Shown one piece after another: positions 38,042 through 50,876 of a stretch of DNA of 64,000 bases. The DNA comes from Paramacrobiotus metropolitanus (taxonomy: Eukaryota > Tardigrada > Eutardigrada > Parachela > Macrobiotidae). A model generated the notes under the pieces. That model saw only the letters and a program-made list of their open reading frames with translations. It was not told where the DNA came from and did no database searches. The position numbers and the translations under genes are program-made. Location: positions 930,001-994,000 of the forward strand of contig NW_026570257.1 in assembly GCF_019649055.1 (NCBI RefSeq). The letters are read 5' to 3'. Position 1 is the stretch's first letter; every line of letters starts with the position of its first letter.

Positions 38042-40237
38042 ATGTCGCCTGGAAGCACATCATCATTTTCACCGTTTTATATACTTTTTGCATTGATTTT
38101 GTTGATGGTTTCGGGCCTCGGCGCGGCTGCCACAACCACCGGAAGTACGTAATGTGACAATCCGCATATTTTGTAATTTGTGAGTTGTGTCATAAAACCG
38201 AAATGACATTCGTTTCTTATCAGGTTCCGTTCCGGTTCCCACTTCCGGGCCCATTATTGGTAAGTGGACTGTCCTGTCAAAAACGAACTGCAAAGATATT
38301 TTCACATGTATTTTAAGGATATATACAAATATTTTATTTTCTCAAAATGCGCAGTAACCTTAATTCATTACTCTCGTACAAACCCGAACGCTGTATTCGC
38401 GCTGTATAGAGTACGCAATATGCATCTACGTATCCTATATCTATATAGATATGTAAAGTATTGTACAATACTGGTATAGATATAAATATTTCGGCTATGC
38501 TGACTCAATCGGACACTTCTCTTATTATAGCATATTGATAAAAGTTCTTACTTCCTTATTACAGGAGTCCTGGCGGAAGAAATAACGTCGGAGTCTATGC
38601 AAAAATTTGCTACATCCAATACATCGTCTTTCATAACCGCTTCGTACATAAAATGGATTGAAAGTGGCGGAGGTCGTGCAGTACCCATTACGTCAGTGGA
38701 AATTTGTATACTCGTACTTGCTTTTACTTAAAACAGTAAAAATACCGTACTGCACCGTAGATGTTTCGTACGTTCTTTCACTACGAATATAGATATTACC
38801 CGAATGTCGGGTGCATTGTATGCCACTTTATAAACTCTGTAAATACCGCACATAAATTGTATACAAGACATTAAGGACAGCATGATGAAACGGTACTAAT
38901 GAAGCGAAGGAATCGTTAATCATAATTTACTTTTCAGTCTCAATCAACCGGATAGTTATTACAATAACCTGATCTCTAAATTGAACGGGTACGTATGTTT
39001 TATATTTTTACTATTGCAAAGCGTACTTGTTAGTATTTTTGACAGTGCGGCATGCAAAGATACTGGCACATGTTCTTTTCTATAAGACTACGAAGTAATC
39101 GGCACTTTGTGTATGCAGCCTCGTGTTTCCTGGAGGTGCGGCATCGTTACATCTGGGTGGATATGCGAAAGCGGGAAAGGTTCTCTATGGCACTGCACAG
39201 ACGGTAAGATCTGCAGAAACTGGATTTTTTCATTTGTCTCCTGAAGATTGCCTTAAAGCCTTAAACGTAGTTGTTTTTCAGATGAACCAGCAAGGCAATT
39301 ATTTTCCCATTTGGGGCACCTGTTTAGGATTCGAACTGCTCAGTACGTTCACAGCTGATCGGGGGAATATTCTGGGCTCATGCAGTGCAGAAAATATCAG
39401 TTTACCGGTGTCCTTTCAAAATGGTACGTACGTGTAATTAACTACTGCGGAAAGAATGCTAATTTCTACAGTGTACAATGCGCAGTGTTATTTAATGGAT
39501 TTTCCAGGATATAAAACCTCAAAAATGTTGGCCAGTGCCTCGACCGACATCCTCAGTATGTTGGCCAAAGAGCCCATCACCGCCAACAACCACAAGAAAT
39601 GCCTGGCTCCGACTAATTTCACGGCCAATGGTCTTAACACCAAGATGAACATCTTAGCGACTTCAGTTTCCCAGGATAACGTTGTTTTCGTGGCAATGGT
39701 GGAAGGTACGAAACCACTGGCCTGCTTTCTAAAATCTGCAGAAAACAGGATATGCGGTATCTTACTGTGCCGTACTGTTAAAAATTTACTGAAAATACTT
39801 TCCAGATTCTCGATATCCTTTCTATGGCGTTCAGTTTCATTCGGAGAAGCCCCAGTTTGAAAGTCATCATCCATCAGCGGGAGCCTTTGCAGCGCATGCT
39901 GTCCAGGCCGGCCAATATTTTGCAAATTTCCTGGTTTCTGAAGGTAACCTTTAGATACATGTGCATATACTCTGTAGATATGTATATCGTTCCAGAACAT
40001 TAACGCTTTACTTAACTCGATTTTGTAAAGAAATGGCTCATATATCGAGTGACTTAAGTAAGTAAGGAAGTCAGTTAATCACTTTCCGTTATATATGAAC
40101 TTGGGCCTTACTTTACAGCAAAGAAGAACAAGCAGCGCTTCGCCAATAAGGAAGAAGAGGATAAATATTCTATCCACAGCTATAAACCAATTCCCGCCAG
40201 AGGAACCATCTACGATGAAATCTATGTTTTCAACTGA
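38042..40237 (+). CDS. GGH: Gamma-glutamyl hydrolase (peptidase C26), copy 1
   Basis: Lysosomal or secreted enzyme that removes gamma-linked glutamates from folate polyglutamates. Nine exons: 38042-38144, 38224-38259, 38565-38691, 38938-38988, 39119-39203, 39282-39423, 39508-39705, 39806-39943, 40119-40237 (332 aa); all phases close. Signal peptide FYILFALILLMVSGLGAAA. Family landmarks: IGVLAEEI at the mature start, SYIKWIESGGGRAVPI, LVFPGGAASL, catalytic Cys in PIWGTCLGFELL and catalytic His in PFYGVQFHSEKP. The C-terminus DEIYVFN matches the usual end. NFT is a possible glycosylation site. It is a head-to-tail duplicate of the gene at 41158. Confidence 0.94.
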
Positions 40238-41157
40238 ACTGTTCTAGTATTTTGAACGTTAGCGAGAAGATTTTACGATGTCTTGGGTGCTTGATTAGTT
40301 ACAATTTTTTACGTATCTAAAGATATACGTTTGGCTGCGTTTATAAATAATCAGTGCGGCAATCGCAGAAACACTTTCCGTATCCATCCGGTTCTGCAGT
40401 TTTCAAAATATAATGTATAACGACATACCCTAATAACATACAAATCGTACGAACAAAATTAATAATGCACAGCTAATAACAATGCGATTAATGTACAACT
40501 CTAATGAGGAAATTTAATTGTTGTTTTCTTTAATACATATTTAAATCTTTTAAAATGCAGTCTTCTAATGCTGGTATATTGAAAATTCGCGATACAAATT
40601 CGCGGTAGATAAAAACTACTTATTACATCTTAGCGTGATGTTTTACATTTGTCATTTAAAAGAGATTGATAGGTATGAATGTCAGCTTCTTTCTGCAGCA
40701 TGCTGCGTGGAAATGTTCGCGCTGGGGAAAAGAAAAATATCTGTAGATATAAGACTCACTGAGACAATTATACGAGTACGCAACTTGATCGCCCTTTACA
40801 AATTTTGCTTATGTGCACGAAAGTCTGGCTTAGGAAACCAGTTTCTCAGTGAAGATGTCCCTGAAATCTCCTTTGCAATGAGTAGTTTTAGCTGACAGCT
40901 TAGCATATTGCTAAACAGAGACACGCGACTAAATGTGAAAACATCATCAGTTATGGCAAATATGGAACCGCCGAACACTTTGTTAAGTTTCCCGGATGTC
41001 GGTTTTCGTGAAACGGAAAACTTTTATTCCGACCGGTCATTTTGCTTAAAGCAGAACGGGTTCCGTGTAGAATCCCGGACCACTTCTAAGCAAGCTGTCT
41101 GTGGTTTTCTCGGCCGTCGAAATTCGGGAGTTTACTTCCGGTTGGTTAAAGTTAACC
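40238..41157. other. Intergenic between the two GGH genes
   Basis: 900 bases with short frames only; no gene seen. Confidence 0.5.
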
Positions 41158-43774
41158 ATGTTTCTAAAAATTGGTCAGCGTCCATATTCAAATATTGCGG
41201 AAGTAATCGCTATTGTCGCGATAGTTCTTATTACTATCTTACATCGAGGTCATGCAGATGTCACTCCCGACGAAAGTAAGTGCAATCGCTAGAACGGCAC
41301 GTGACTGTGATCAGTTTGATTTTACTTGTTACTGAATAATTCTTGAATGCACTCCTTTTCAGGATCCGCTGTATCCCAAGCATCCCGTGACGCTCCTGTT
41401 ATCGGTACGACAAGAGCTAAGAGTGTTAATAGAATACGTAGTTTTTTATGTAACTAAAGTTTTTGAAACGGTTAGACATTTTTATGGAACGGTATTCGGC
41501 TTAAATTTAAAGAATGACTATTCTATTAATTTTTTAATACCGTTTAACTTTTGTATTTAATTGATATGCCATGCAACCAGAAATGGCTAGAAGTACGGTT
41601 AATTATAGTGTAGCCGCAATTTTCGTATTATTTGTTCGGCTTTTCAAGTGCAAACGATAAAAAAAAGGATTAGGATTATACACATCAAATGCATTACGCG
41701 TGTGTGTTTATCTCTGCAACCGTGTCTTTGCGGCATATACAGTAGTTGCGTACGTGTACATACTACGTCGGAAACCTGTATCTCGGGCGTTTGTTCTTTG
41801 ATTTTCTTATTTGAATCTGTAATTTACCATGGTCTCCGAATATTGTTTTACTGATTATGCAACCTTGTCAACAGGAATATTGGCCGAATCGGTTGTTTCG
41901 AAGAAGATGCAGTCGACACTGGGCGTGAAGCGGACAGCGTCCTTTATAGCGGCATCCTACGTGAAATGGGCGGAAACGGCAGGAGCGCGCGTTGTGCCAA
42001 TACTGTAAAATATATGAATTGGTTATTTCCTTCCCTAAAACAAAACATGAACATTTGACTGAGAAATTTATTACGAGCAGTGATATGGTATTAACACAAA
42101 TTTACAATTTACTTACGTGCGATCTTGATTCAGGTCACTTATTAGCATCAATATCAACCAGTAAACTGTTGGGTTTGTTTTACAGACTAAATCAACCTGA
42201 GAGCTATTATGCAAATCTCATGAGCAAAATCAATGGGTAACTATAACTTGCTATACTTCTATACATTTGAATGCAATTTGCACTACTCAGTACTTGAGTA
42301 GCAGCTAATTCGACAACGTTGCACTATAGGGTGATATTCCCGGGAGGAGCGGTTTCGTTGAGCCGGGGAGGATATGCAACAGCTGGTCGAACAATTTTTG
42401 AACTTGCAGAAAAGGTACTTGCACAAGATATCAGCCCAGTCATATCTATATACAATTTTACATGCATCTGTCTGCACATAATTCGAGTATTATTTTCACA
42501 TAAATGAACCCAGCTTAGTAGACTGGGCATTGCATTGAGTTCTAATGTTCTAATGAAAACACCAGTCGTCAATTAGAGCGGCAAAATGAATTACTCTGTA
42601 GTCTGTGCATGCGTTATTACAATATTAAAATGCCATAAACACTTATACGATGACCTTATTAGATGAACCAACTGGCAACATATTTCCCGATTTGGGGAAC
42701 ATGCTTGGGATTTGAGCTGCTGACGGTGGTAATGGCCAATCGCAATGTGCTGGCGTCGTGCAGCGCAAAGAAACTCCATCTTCCAATAAGTTTTCAGAGT
42801 GGTACGTTTAATTGCGTGCACTATTGTGCGACTATTATGAGCTGCAGCTAATATTTATGCTAATCCTGCATGTGGATTTTGTATGGTGACAACTGAAAAC
42901 TGAAAATATTAATATCTGGCAAATTAACACACAGAATGTAAACATATAATACAGGTTTGTATTAGGATATCATAAGTACCGATTGCCTACTAGTAGACAA
43001 CCTACATGGCTTTCTTCTCATTGAATATACCAATGATTGAAAATATCTTGTTCAGGTTATGAGACCTCAAAAATATTTTCGGCTGCTCCTAAGGAAATCA
43101 TCAGCATGCTGGCAAATGAACCCATAACGGTCAACAGCCACCATAAATGTCTCACGCCGACTAACATGACCCTTTCCGGTTTGAGCTCCCGTCTGAGAAA
43201 TTTGGGTAATTCGGTTTCGCGAGACGGAATTGTCTTCTCAGCGGTATTTGAAGGTACGTTAACGCCTTGCGCAGGTTGTAATCTTGCGGTTGATTATGGG
43301 ATTCAGAAATTATTGATAGGTACATGTACTCAACGCAGAGATATGAACCAAAATTAAAGGTCTTGTTAATAAATATATTGATTTTCTCAGATATGCGGTA
43401 TCCTTTCTATGGCGTCCAGTTTCATCCGGAAAAGCCGGGATTTGAGCCTGGTTCCTATTCCACCCATGCTGTACAGGCTGGCAACTATTTTGGCACATTT
43501 TTCGTTAACGAAGGTACAATGCTGTATAGGTTAAGACTGTAAATAGTGTACGATAACAGCATAACGTAATCGCAGACTCCAATTAAGTTTTGCAGGCAAG
43601 TAATACTTGCTATAAATCGCTATGGCGGTTTACTAATACACAGTTTTGTCTGCAGCAAGAAAAAACGGACAACGCTTTGCGAGCAAGCAAGAGGAAAATG
43701 CATTTTCCATTCACAACTGGGCACCAACACCGGCACCGGGAACCGTGTATCATGAAATCTATTTATTTCGGTAG
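41158..43774 (+). CDS. GGH: Gamma-glutamyl hydrolase (peptidase C26), copy 2
   Basis: Second folate-polyglutamate hydrolase, 334 aa. Nine exons: 41158-41275, 41363-41404, 41875-42004, 42186-42236, 42330-42414, 42663-42801, 43056-43253, 43391-43513, 43656-43774. Exon number and every intron phase are the same as in copy 1. A hydrophobic signal segment (EVIAIVAIVLITIL) is followed by IGILAESV, SYVKWAETAGARVVPI, VIFPGGAVSL, catalytic Cys in PIWGTCLGFELL and His in PFYGVQFHPEKP. The end is YHEIYLFR. Both catalytic residues are kept, so both copies look active. The coding sequences differ throughout, so the duplication is old. Confidence 0.94.
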
Positions 43775-44480
43775 CCAAAACAAAATGCAATTCTGCGTTA
43801 GTTAAACCTGTGCTTTTGTATTGCTTCCTTACTGTAAGCAGGCATAAATTTGCTGCTTACAGAGAGAAATTTGTCGCTATCACAGCCACTATTTTTTTCC
43901 GGCCATTAAGTACAGAACGTCTGATTTTTAAAAATAACAGAAAACCATCGACGAATAAATATGCCGGAAGTTAAGAAAAAGTGCTTAATGCACAAACTTG
44001 ATATTGCGCAAAGTATTGACCAGCTAAAGCTTGCGGTAGTTGCCGTAATATTCCACATTATGACAAAATACAAAGTGTTAATTGCTCTTGACATTTGACA
44101 GTTGGATAATGATTCGGCTATTGTCGTGAAACCGGCAATTTGCCGGTCTGTCATCGCTACTGAATTTTAATGAGTACCATTAATTTATTGATGACCACCA
44201 ATTAATCTCATATTAATCATCCACGTAATACCTGTACGCCGGTAATTTGCCAAGCGTGAAATTAAACGATTAGAAAGTTATCGCCAGGCGCACGCATTAT
44301 GCCATTGTTTCTTCCTGCCCGGTCCTTCTATTCATATCCGGTTTTCTTCTAAAACTACCAGATTCATGACCGGCTCTCAGGTTTGTGATAGCACTCACAC
44401 TGCTTGAAAAAATGCAAAATCTTGTACGGCTTAACACCAGCTAATAGTTTTGTTGGGTTTACCTGAAATTGTGATTGACC
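43775..44480. other. Intergenic
   Basis: 700 bases between GGH copy 2 and the first small secreted gene; no gene seen. Confidence 0.5.
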
Positions 44481-44998
44481 ATGGGATGTGGTCTCATCGC
44501 CAGACTGATTTTCCCGGTCATGTTTCTCTGGACGGTGTCAGCGGAAGGTATCATAATTAAATATCGAGCCATAATTAAATATCGAGCTTAAATTACTTTG
44601 ATCAGCGATTATCATTTATTCGTTCAAGTTTACACTACCCTAGGTTTCCGCAATTTATGCTAGTGTAGCTCGTTTTTTTTGTTCGCTGGGAATAGAACAG
44701 TTATGCGGCGCTGCAACAAAGAAAAGTAATTTTTTTCTTGTTGGTAGTTTTGCTGCCACCAAACCAATCGAATGTCCCCGGATCTGCAGCGCTTAAAGAT
44801 GGAGGAGAAGTCATGTCTTTGATGGTCACTTCCGGCATACTCCGTCTTCGGCATTCCTTATCGGCAACCACCGCCAACACCCATGCACTCACAAAACATG
44901 TGACCATGAATCCGAAAGTTTTGAACAAAATGCCGTCATGGTTCCGGCTTTTATCGGATTCCGACGATGCACAAGCAGCACAACGCCGACAACCTTGA
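44481..44998 (+). CDS. Small secreted protein of the MPSWYRLL family, member 1
   Basis: Function unknown. Exons 44481-44547 and 44748-44998 (105 aa). Exon 1 is almost exactly the signal peptide (LIARLIFPVMFLWTVSAE). The intron is in phase 1 (GTATCA...TTGGTAG). The mature part has DGGEVMSLMVTSGIL near the start and ends with KMPSWFRLLSDSDD plus a short basic tail. No cysteines, and no family I can name. Members 2 and 3 downstream share the exon layout and the two conserved blocks, which shows this frame is real coding sequence. Confidence 0.75.
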
Positions 44999-45951
44999 TG
45001 ACAAGTTGATGTGTGTACATGTTATACGTATACATATTGTAAACACTATAATCATTATTGTGCATATGCTGATGTATAGTTTGTACAGACTACAAATACA
45101 TTATGCGTGTGGTATGTTATACGTATACAAAAAGTATTAATCATGCGCAGCAATGGTAATGGGGTGAATCACAGCTGCAATCCGATTCGCGACCGTACAA
45201 ATATTTGCTTGTTCGAACCATAAAAGTGTGTAAAGAAGTTATGGCATTACAAACATGGCTTCGATACTGCATATTCTCCGATGTACATATAATTAAGATT
45301 TAAGGACAGTATAGAGTGTAAGGAACAGACTTTTTATATATGAAGTCGGATTACACTTCAAGTTTGAATTCGTTAAACTAAACAATGTGGTTGTCGTTGG
45401 ACGTTGCACCTTAAGTTACACTACGCGTACAAGGTGTGACCAGTTTGCCGCGCGTTAGTGCAGATTTTACATAAGGTCCTAATCGACATTTGACAACCGT
45501 TAACCGCAAAACACAACCAGAAACGTGTTCTGAAATAAATCTGAATGGCGGCAGTGTAAAGCGTAAACGTAGTCGCACTTGTGAACCGCTGCATCCATAA
45601 TAATGGTTACCGGTCTAGAAGACCAAGGGCCATGGGTTTATTACGAAAACTGCTTAAAAGCTTTTGTTTGTCGTAATTAGGTGTGATTATAAATGCAAAT
45701 TTGCACATGGTGCGCCTGCTAGGCATGGTTGCCAAACTCAGAACGATAAGGAATGATGTAAGCTGGTGAGAACGCATATGTTATGGGATGGAAAGTAGTA
45801 TGTTGCGAGTAAAATGTAATTCTCCGCGTAAACAGCACTCGGTGATATACCTGCAACTGTAAATTCGGCTTGTTCTTGTAATTGTTTACAGCGCCTATTA
45901 AACGGCACTGATTTGCATGAGAGCATTAAATTGACTCACCTAATTACCATC
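44999..45951. other. Intergenic between small secreted genes
   Basis: 950 bases; no gene seen. The sequence TGTTATACGTATACA occurs twice near 45018 and 45116. Confidence 0.5.
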
Positions 45952-46675
45952 ATGAATAAAGCTGATGACAGTATTCTTCACGTCGGCTACATTATGATTT
46001 GCATATTCGCATTCATTATTGGGAGCGGATTCATACCGGCAGCCTGTGAGTTTTAATCTTATACTTACTAATTGTTTTTACAACGGGTGGGCCATTATTA
46101 AAGTTAATTTGCTTATTTAATTTTCTTCCTGGATCCTTGTGAAGCGCACAAAAACCGCTGCATGAAGCAGCATAAATTAGAACACATCGGAAGATATTGC
46201 GACGCACTGCCGCCACTGCGTAAATATTTAGTATGATTTAATTTACCATTGAGCTGTAACAATTGTGGCTTATTGATATAATGATGATTCAGTAATTTTC
46301 TTAATTTTTCACTACAGAGTAGGACTATACCGCTACAGTATATGTAGGCATAAGAACCATATGCTTTCCAAATAACACTTTTTATTATTTTGGTTGTTTA
46401 CATACAACTCTTCCATTTTCCTCTACAGTGGCCCAGGAAAGCAACCTCATATTGCCGGTATTCAGCGGTATAAACGCATATCACGAAGGAGATGAAGTCT
46501 TCAGCACGGTTGTTGAATCGGATGCCGTCCTTTTCGTCCCCTAGCACCGGTAAAGATGCACACCAATTCTGATCCTATGAAACTGACCATCGAGAAGCGC
46601 TACTTTCGCGAGATGCCAACATGGTATCGGCTGTTGCAGAATTTTAACGACGTGATGGGTTATGACATGTCTTGA
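45952..46675 (+). pseudogene. Small secreted protein of the MPSWYRLL family, member 2, frame broken
   Basis: Exon 1 (45952-46045) encodes a hydrophobic leader (IMICIFAFIIGSGFIPAA), and exon 2 (46429-46675) starts in phase 1 like its relatives. Exon 2 reads EGDEVFSTVVESD, parallel to DGDEVMTLTVTSD of member 3, then meets a TAG at about 46541. The family ending (REMPTWYRLLQN) continues in a different frame to 46675. Exon 2 is one base short of a multiple of three, so one base has been lost between the two blocks. The short frame-1 product, about 70 aa, would lack the MPSW ending. Alternative: a sequencing error. Confidence 0.6.
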
Positions 46676-47444
46676 TCTGGATGGGCACGGTTGTGTCAAG
46701 GCAATTGCACGAGTACGCCCTTTCAGTTACATTTCGCTCATTCACAGAATCTCAAACCAGATTACGCATTAAAGCAAACAAACGGAATTATGGAGAAGGC
46801 ATTGTGCTAGCAGGTTCTAGGTTAACCAAGTAAACCGCACATTAGTACTACCCTACTACAAATTTAATGCACAACCTTAAAGCTGGATCTATCCGAAAAA
46901 GGTCAACCCTCAAGAAGAGGTTTAGAGAACTCGGCACCTCGTTTTCGACCGACCATACACAGCCCGATATATATTAGGAATGTCTGGTTTGGCATGAAAA
47001 TTTCCCTTTCTCGTAACGAAACCTGGACCGACCTATGTATAGTAGCCGATAGTAGTGCGTTCCTTAGATTATTCACGGGTTGTTTTACAATGTGTTACAA
47101 CGAACAACCATAGAGCCTGCATATAAACCTTCGGCTAGCATATTTGCTGCTACACCTCACTTAACGTATGCCTACATTGTGCTTGTACATGCAGGACGAG
47201 TAACTTAATCGCTCTAGGTTAGTGTTGCCACAATTTCATTGGTTCTTCCCATAGCCGGCGCAATCGTCCTCCACATTTTCACCCAAACAATCAGCAGGTT
47301 CAACACGCCACAAGTAAACTTGAGATACCTAGAGGAGTACCCAGTTAATAACAAGTTCATTCAGTGCGTATGAAATTAGTATTAGTATTGTCAGGAAAAT
47401 TCAAGGATGACTGAGTAGTAAGCAGAAGATTTGTTAGTTGTGCG
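46676..47444. other. Intergenic between small secreted genes
   Basis: 770 bases; no gene seen. Confidence 0.5.
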
Positions 47445-47978
47445 ATGGAAGCCGTCTACACTCCGTTGCTTGTAATGGCTTTGCTGGTTTTGGATGTACG
47501 CTCAACAGGTAAACGCTCTTGATTAGTGTCACAAACTTATTGCTTAACGTGTCGTTTCGCGCGCATGCCACACGTGTTCGCGGTCTGGTAAGGTGCGGTA
47601 ACAGATTTTTATGGAAATCAACATAGAAGTGTCAAAAAATGAGTCAGTAGCAACTATACTGTGTTAGTTCTAACTTCTAAGATTATTTTTTAACAACGGT
47701 AAGTTAATTTGATTCTCACTTTGTCTTGTGGCTTGAACTGTGCAGGTGCTCAATACAATCGGTTGATTGTTGTCGAAACACCCAGAGTGTACCGTGATGG
47801 AGACGAAGTGATGACACTAACTGTAACATCCGATATTCTGACCATACTTCGCCCTAAAGCGGCAATCAGCCCCGCCCCCAATAACACCATCACCGTGAAT
47901 TCCAGTTCTTTCAGAATGCCGTCATGGTATCGTCTTCTGGCCAGATCGGACGACGATTCACAGCTGCAGTGGCGGTGA
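47445..47978 (+). CDS. Small secreted protein of the MPSWYRLL family, member 3
   Basis: Function unknown. Exons 47445-47508 and 47746-47978 (98 aa). Signal peptide AVYTPLLVMALLVLDVRS, then a phase-1 intron (GTAAAC...TGTGCAG). The mature protein has RDGDEVMTLTVTSDIL, a short NNT glycosylation site, and the family ending RMPSWYRLLARSDDD. No cysteines. A short polypeptide with a signal peptide and a conserved aromatic/Leu block near the C-terminus could be a peptide-hormone precursor or a small binding protein; no dibasic cleavage site brackets the block, so this is not decided. Confidence 0.75.
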
Positions 47979-49746
47979 CACGTACCGGAAAAGACACGCA
48001 ATAAGGAGAAAGCGTAAATTGTTTTTGACTGATTGATTGAACCAGCATCTTGATACAATAGTTAAAGGTATTATGCATTTGTCTGATCTGTTTTTTTTAA
48101 AATTACCCAGTATCTCTGGTACAATCGGTAAATCCCGTGAATTCTAGAAAAAAGATCACAAGGTGAAGGTCAATAGGAAGGGCATTTTGTGAGCTGTAGC
48201 AACGTTATGTAATTCCAGATTTACCAGACAGCCTAACCGCCTAGGGCTAGAGGTGCAGCGCGCACGTTATGAATTCACATTACTTATGGTTAGTAACTAT
48301 CGGTATTCTACACATAGCCATCCCTGGGCTCCAGTAGTGGAGAAAAAATTACATATAACTGTATAAGCGGTAATTCTTTCTTTACCACAGGTGCCGTATC
48401 TCTCGAAACCGACTCTAATTATACATATTGTGAGAGGATATCATAATACTGCAATATGAATATTGCAGTATCAAATTGTGCAATGTCGGAGTACCATGTG
48501 CGCATTAGCAAATATGCTCCAGGTACGCTATAATTGTTTCATGAAAACGCGAAACCTTTCCGGAGAGATAACTATATACCGCAATAACAATTAAATTATT
48601 AAGCCAACCTTAAGCTATAAAATTCCAGTAATACTAGTATAATACTGGTAATTCTTACAATGCATCATACAGAAATACCGCGCAAATCAGATATACAAAG
48701 ATCCTAAGTAGTTATTCATTACATGTCACCTCGCGCTGGAGAGCTTTTCTGATGAGCGACAAGCCTGAAGCAGTATTAGAGTTATAAGCAGTTAGCAAAA
48801 CACCTAATCTTGATTAACGCCCGTCGCATGGTTAACCAGTAGTATAATGCCGATACGACCACTACCTTTTGAAAAGGTCAACGGCAAGCCGACAGTAGGG
48901 TTTACCAATAATTTTAGACTGAGAGCAACGGACACGCCTATATGACGCCGAATGTATCTGGATCTGTACGTACACGCTAACGGGAACACATTTTTTTATT
49001 ATTTTTTTAATTTCCAAAAACATTTTGGAAAGTATCGGCAGCTCAGTAGGTAAGTAAATTATTAACGCCATGTATCTGTACCTAAGCTTATCATGCGAAC
49101 AATTTCAGTCCATCTGCAAGTACATTATTATCGCGAATTTTAACGCTCGTGACACTGTCACGTAATACACTTGCTCATTAGGATATTACGTAATTATAAC
49201 AAAATTTTCTTACGTTGTTAACGCGTGTTGAAGAGACGTATACAATAATGTTTCCAGTATGTTCCCTTCAGGAAGTTTCCGATATACATTTCCGTCAGGA
49301 CAAAAATTGCCACCACCTACAGTAGTTGCTGTTGCAATGGTAAAACCAGTAATCCTGCGAGATAATTACCCATGACGCTTGTATTTCTTAAGCGTATTAA
49401 ATACTGCCGTGGAAAGACAGTATTCACATGAATAATCAATTAAATCTGCTTTGCTGTACCCGGTTTCTTCCGTCATCTCTGTGGGAGACTGCGGAAGCCA
49501 GGCTGTTGCGTTACATCCGTTTTCTTAGGGTTGCAGGAAACCCTCTTTCGCTTCCGCCCTTTAATAAGAAATATTAAGTATTTACACCGTTATTAATTTT
49601 GCACTGGCTTGTTGGTGTATTACCAGACTTTCCACTTCTATCTGCTTGCTGTGCTAGTAAAGACAGAGCCTTATTATACCACCCCGAAACTGGTATTACA
49701 ATAAACTCTTAACTTCTCAGGAGGTCAGAGGCGCAATTAAACCGTT
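47979..49746. other. Intergenic upstream of GPCR-2
   Basis: 1.8 kb, AT-rich, no gene or element recognised. Confidence 0.5.
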
Positions 49747-50718
49747 ATGAATGCTACACATGAGAATGGAAGTTTCATTACAGATCAGTTCCCCCATGCA
49801 AACTGGACGCCCTTGCTGGTGATAAAAACCGGCGTTATGCTGCTCTCCATCTGCCTTAACGTCGGAGTCGGATTCTACCATTTAACATCACCATCGCAGG
49901 TCACTCCGTTCAGTGTTTACCTGGTCGGTCTGTTTATCATGAATGTCATTTACTGTTCCATGTGCACGCCACTGGAAATCGCCAGTGAACTGTACGGCGA
50001 TTGGTGGATGGGACATTGGGCGTGTAATTTCTACAACTATTTCGAATTTGTCATCAGTCTCGGACCAGTGATGTTACATGCGCTGATTGCTGTCAGCCGA
50101 ATCTGGGCGGTCGCCTATCCGGTATCTTATAGAGAGAAGCACACATACAAAATTGCCATTCTGCTATCGGCATTAGGATTCGGCTATGCACATATTGTGG
50201 ATGTACCTGGTTATGTCATTGATATGCTGTATTATCATCTTCCCGAGAAGGAATACGGCTGCCGATTGCATACGGCGGTGATGCGAGAATGGAGTCGTGC
50301 GGAAAGCGTCATGTGTCGACTGTCTCCTCTGCTGTTGATTATGCTCGCGTATGTTTATGTGACCGCGGCCATATGGCGGAGAAAGCGCAGACGAACAGCA
50401 GCGACCTACGCGCGTAACTACGAACTGAACACGCTTCCTGTGAACTCTACGGAAACAGCCGTAGTACAAGAGGCACAAAGTGTCACAACTGTGTGTAAGC
50501 ACCCGGTGAAGGAAGTAAAGGCTTCGTTGATACTAACGCTAACGGCAATCAGCGTGATGATTTGCTGGTTGCCAGCTGATGCCATGTTTGTGGCTTATTT
50601 GTTCTTTGGAATTCCCTTCTCTACAACTACATTTACTGTCGTTATGCTCCTGTACTCTATCCAGGGCGTGTTTGATCCGCTGATGCTGCTTTTCAGTCTG
50701 AGAAGAATTGCTGATTAG
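49747..50718 (+). CDS. Orphan rhodopsin-like GPCR, single exon (GPCR-2)
   Basis: Seven-transmembrane receptor, 323 aa, one uninterrupted exon starting at an ATG with NAT and NGS glycosylation sites just after it. Seven hydrophobic segments are visible. The disulfide cysteines are in HWACNF (TM3) and YGCRLH (loop 2). DRY is replaced by VSR, and NPxxY by FDPLMLLF. The third intracellular loop has a basic cluster (RRKRRR). It shares YGxWWxG before TM3, PxSYxxKHT after TM3 and VIDMLYYHLP in loop 2 with GPCR-1, but lacks the GPCR-1 intron, so either one gained the intron or one lost it. The ligand is unknown. Confidence 0.88.
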   Translation: MNATHENGSFITDQFPHANWTPLLVIKTGVMLLSICLNVGVGFYHLTSPSQVTPFSVYLVGLFIMNVIYCSMCTPLEIASELYGDWWMGHWACNFYNYFEFVISLGPVMLHALIAVSRIWAVAYPVSYREKHTYKIAILLSALGFGYAHIVDVPGYVIDMLYYHLPEKEYGCRLHTAVMREWSRAESVMCRLSPLLLIMLAYVYVTAAIWRRKRRRTAATYARNYELNTLPVNSTETAVVQEAQSVTTVCKHPVKEVKASLILTLTAISVMICWLPADAMFVAYLFFGIPFSTTTFTVVMLLYSIQGVFDPLMLLFSLRRIAD

Positions 50719-50876
50719 GACGGATGTACGAGTGTTTTGGATCGTGAATTATGGCCCAGCCTCACCAATATGACTACGGCATAGTTAATTCATGTTTGCA
50801 GGATACGCACACAGCCTTTGTAAAAATTTGTTAAAGTACACTTTACAAGATCACATGGTTGTATGAGAGCCGTGGT

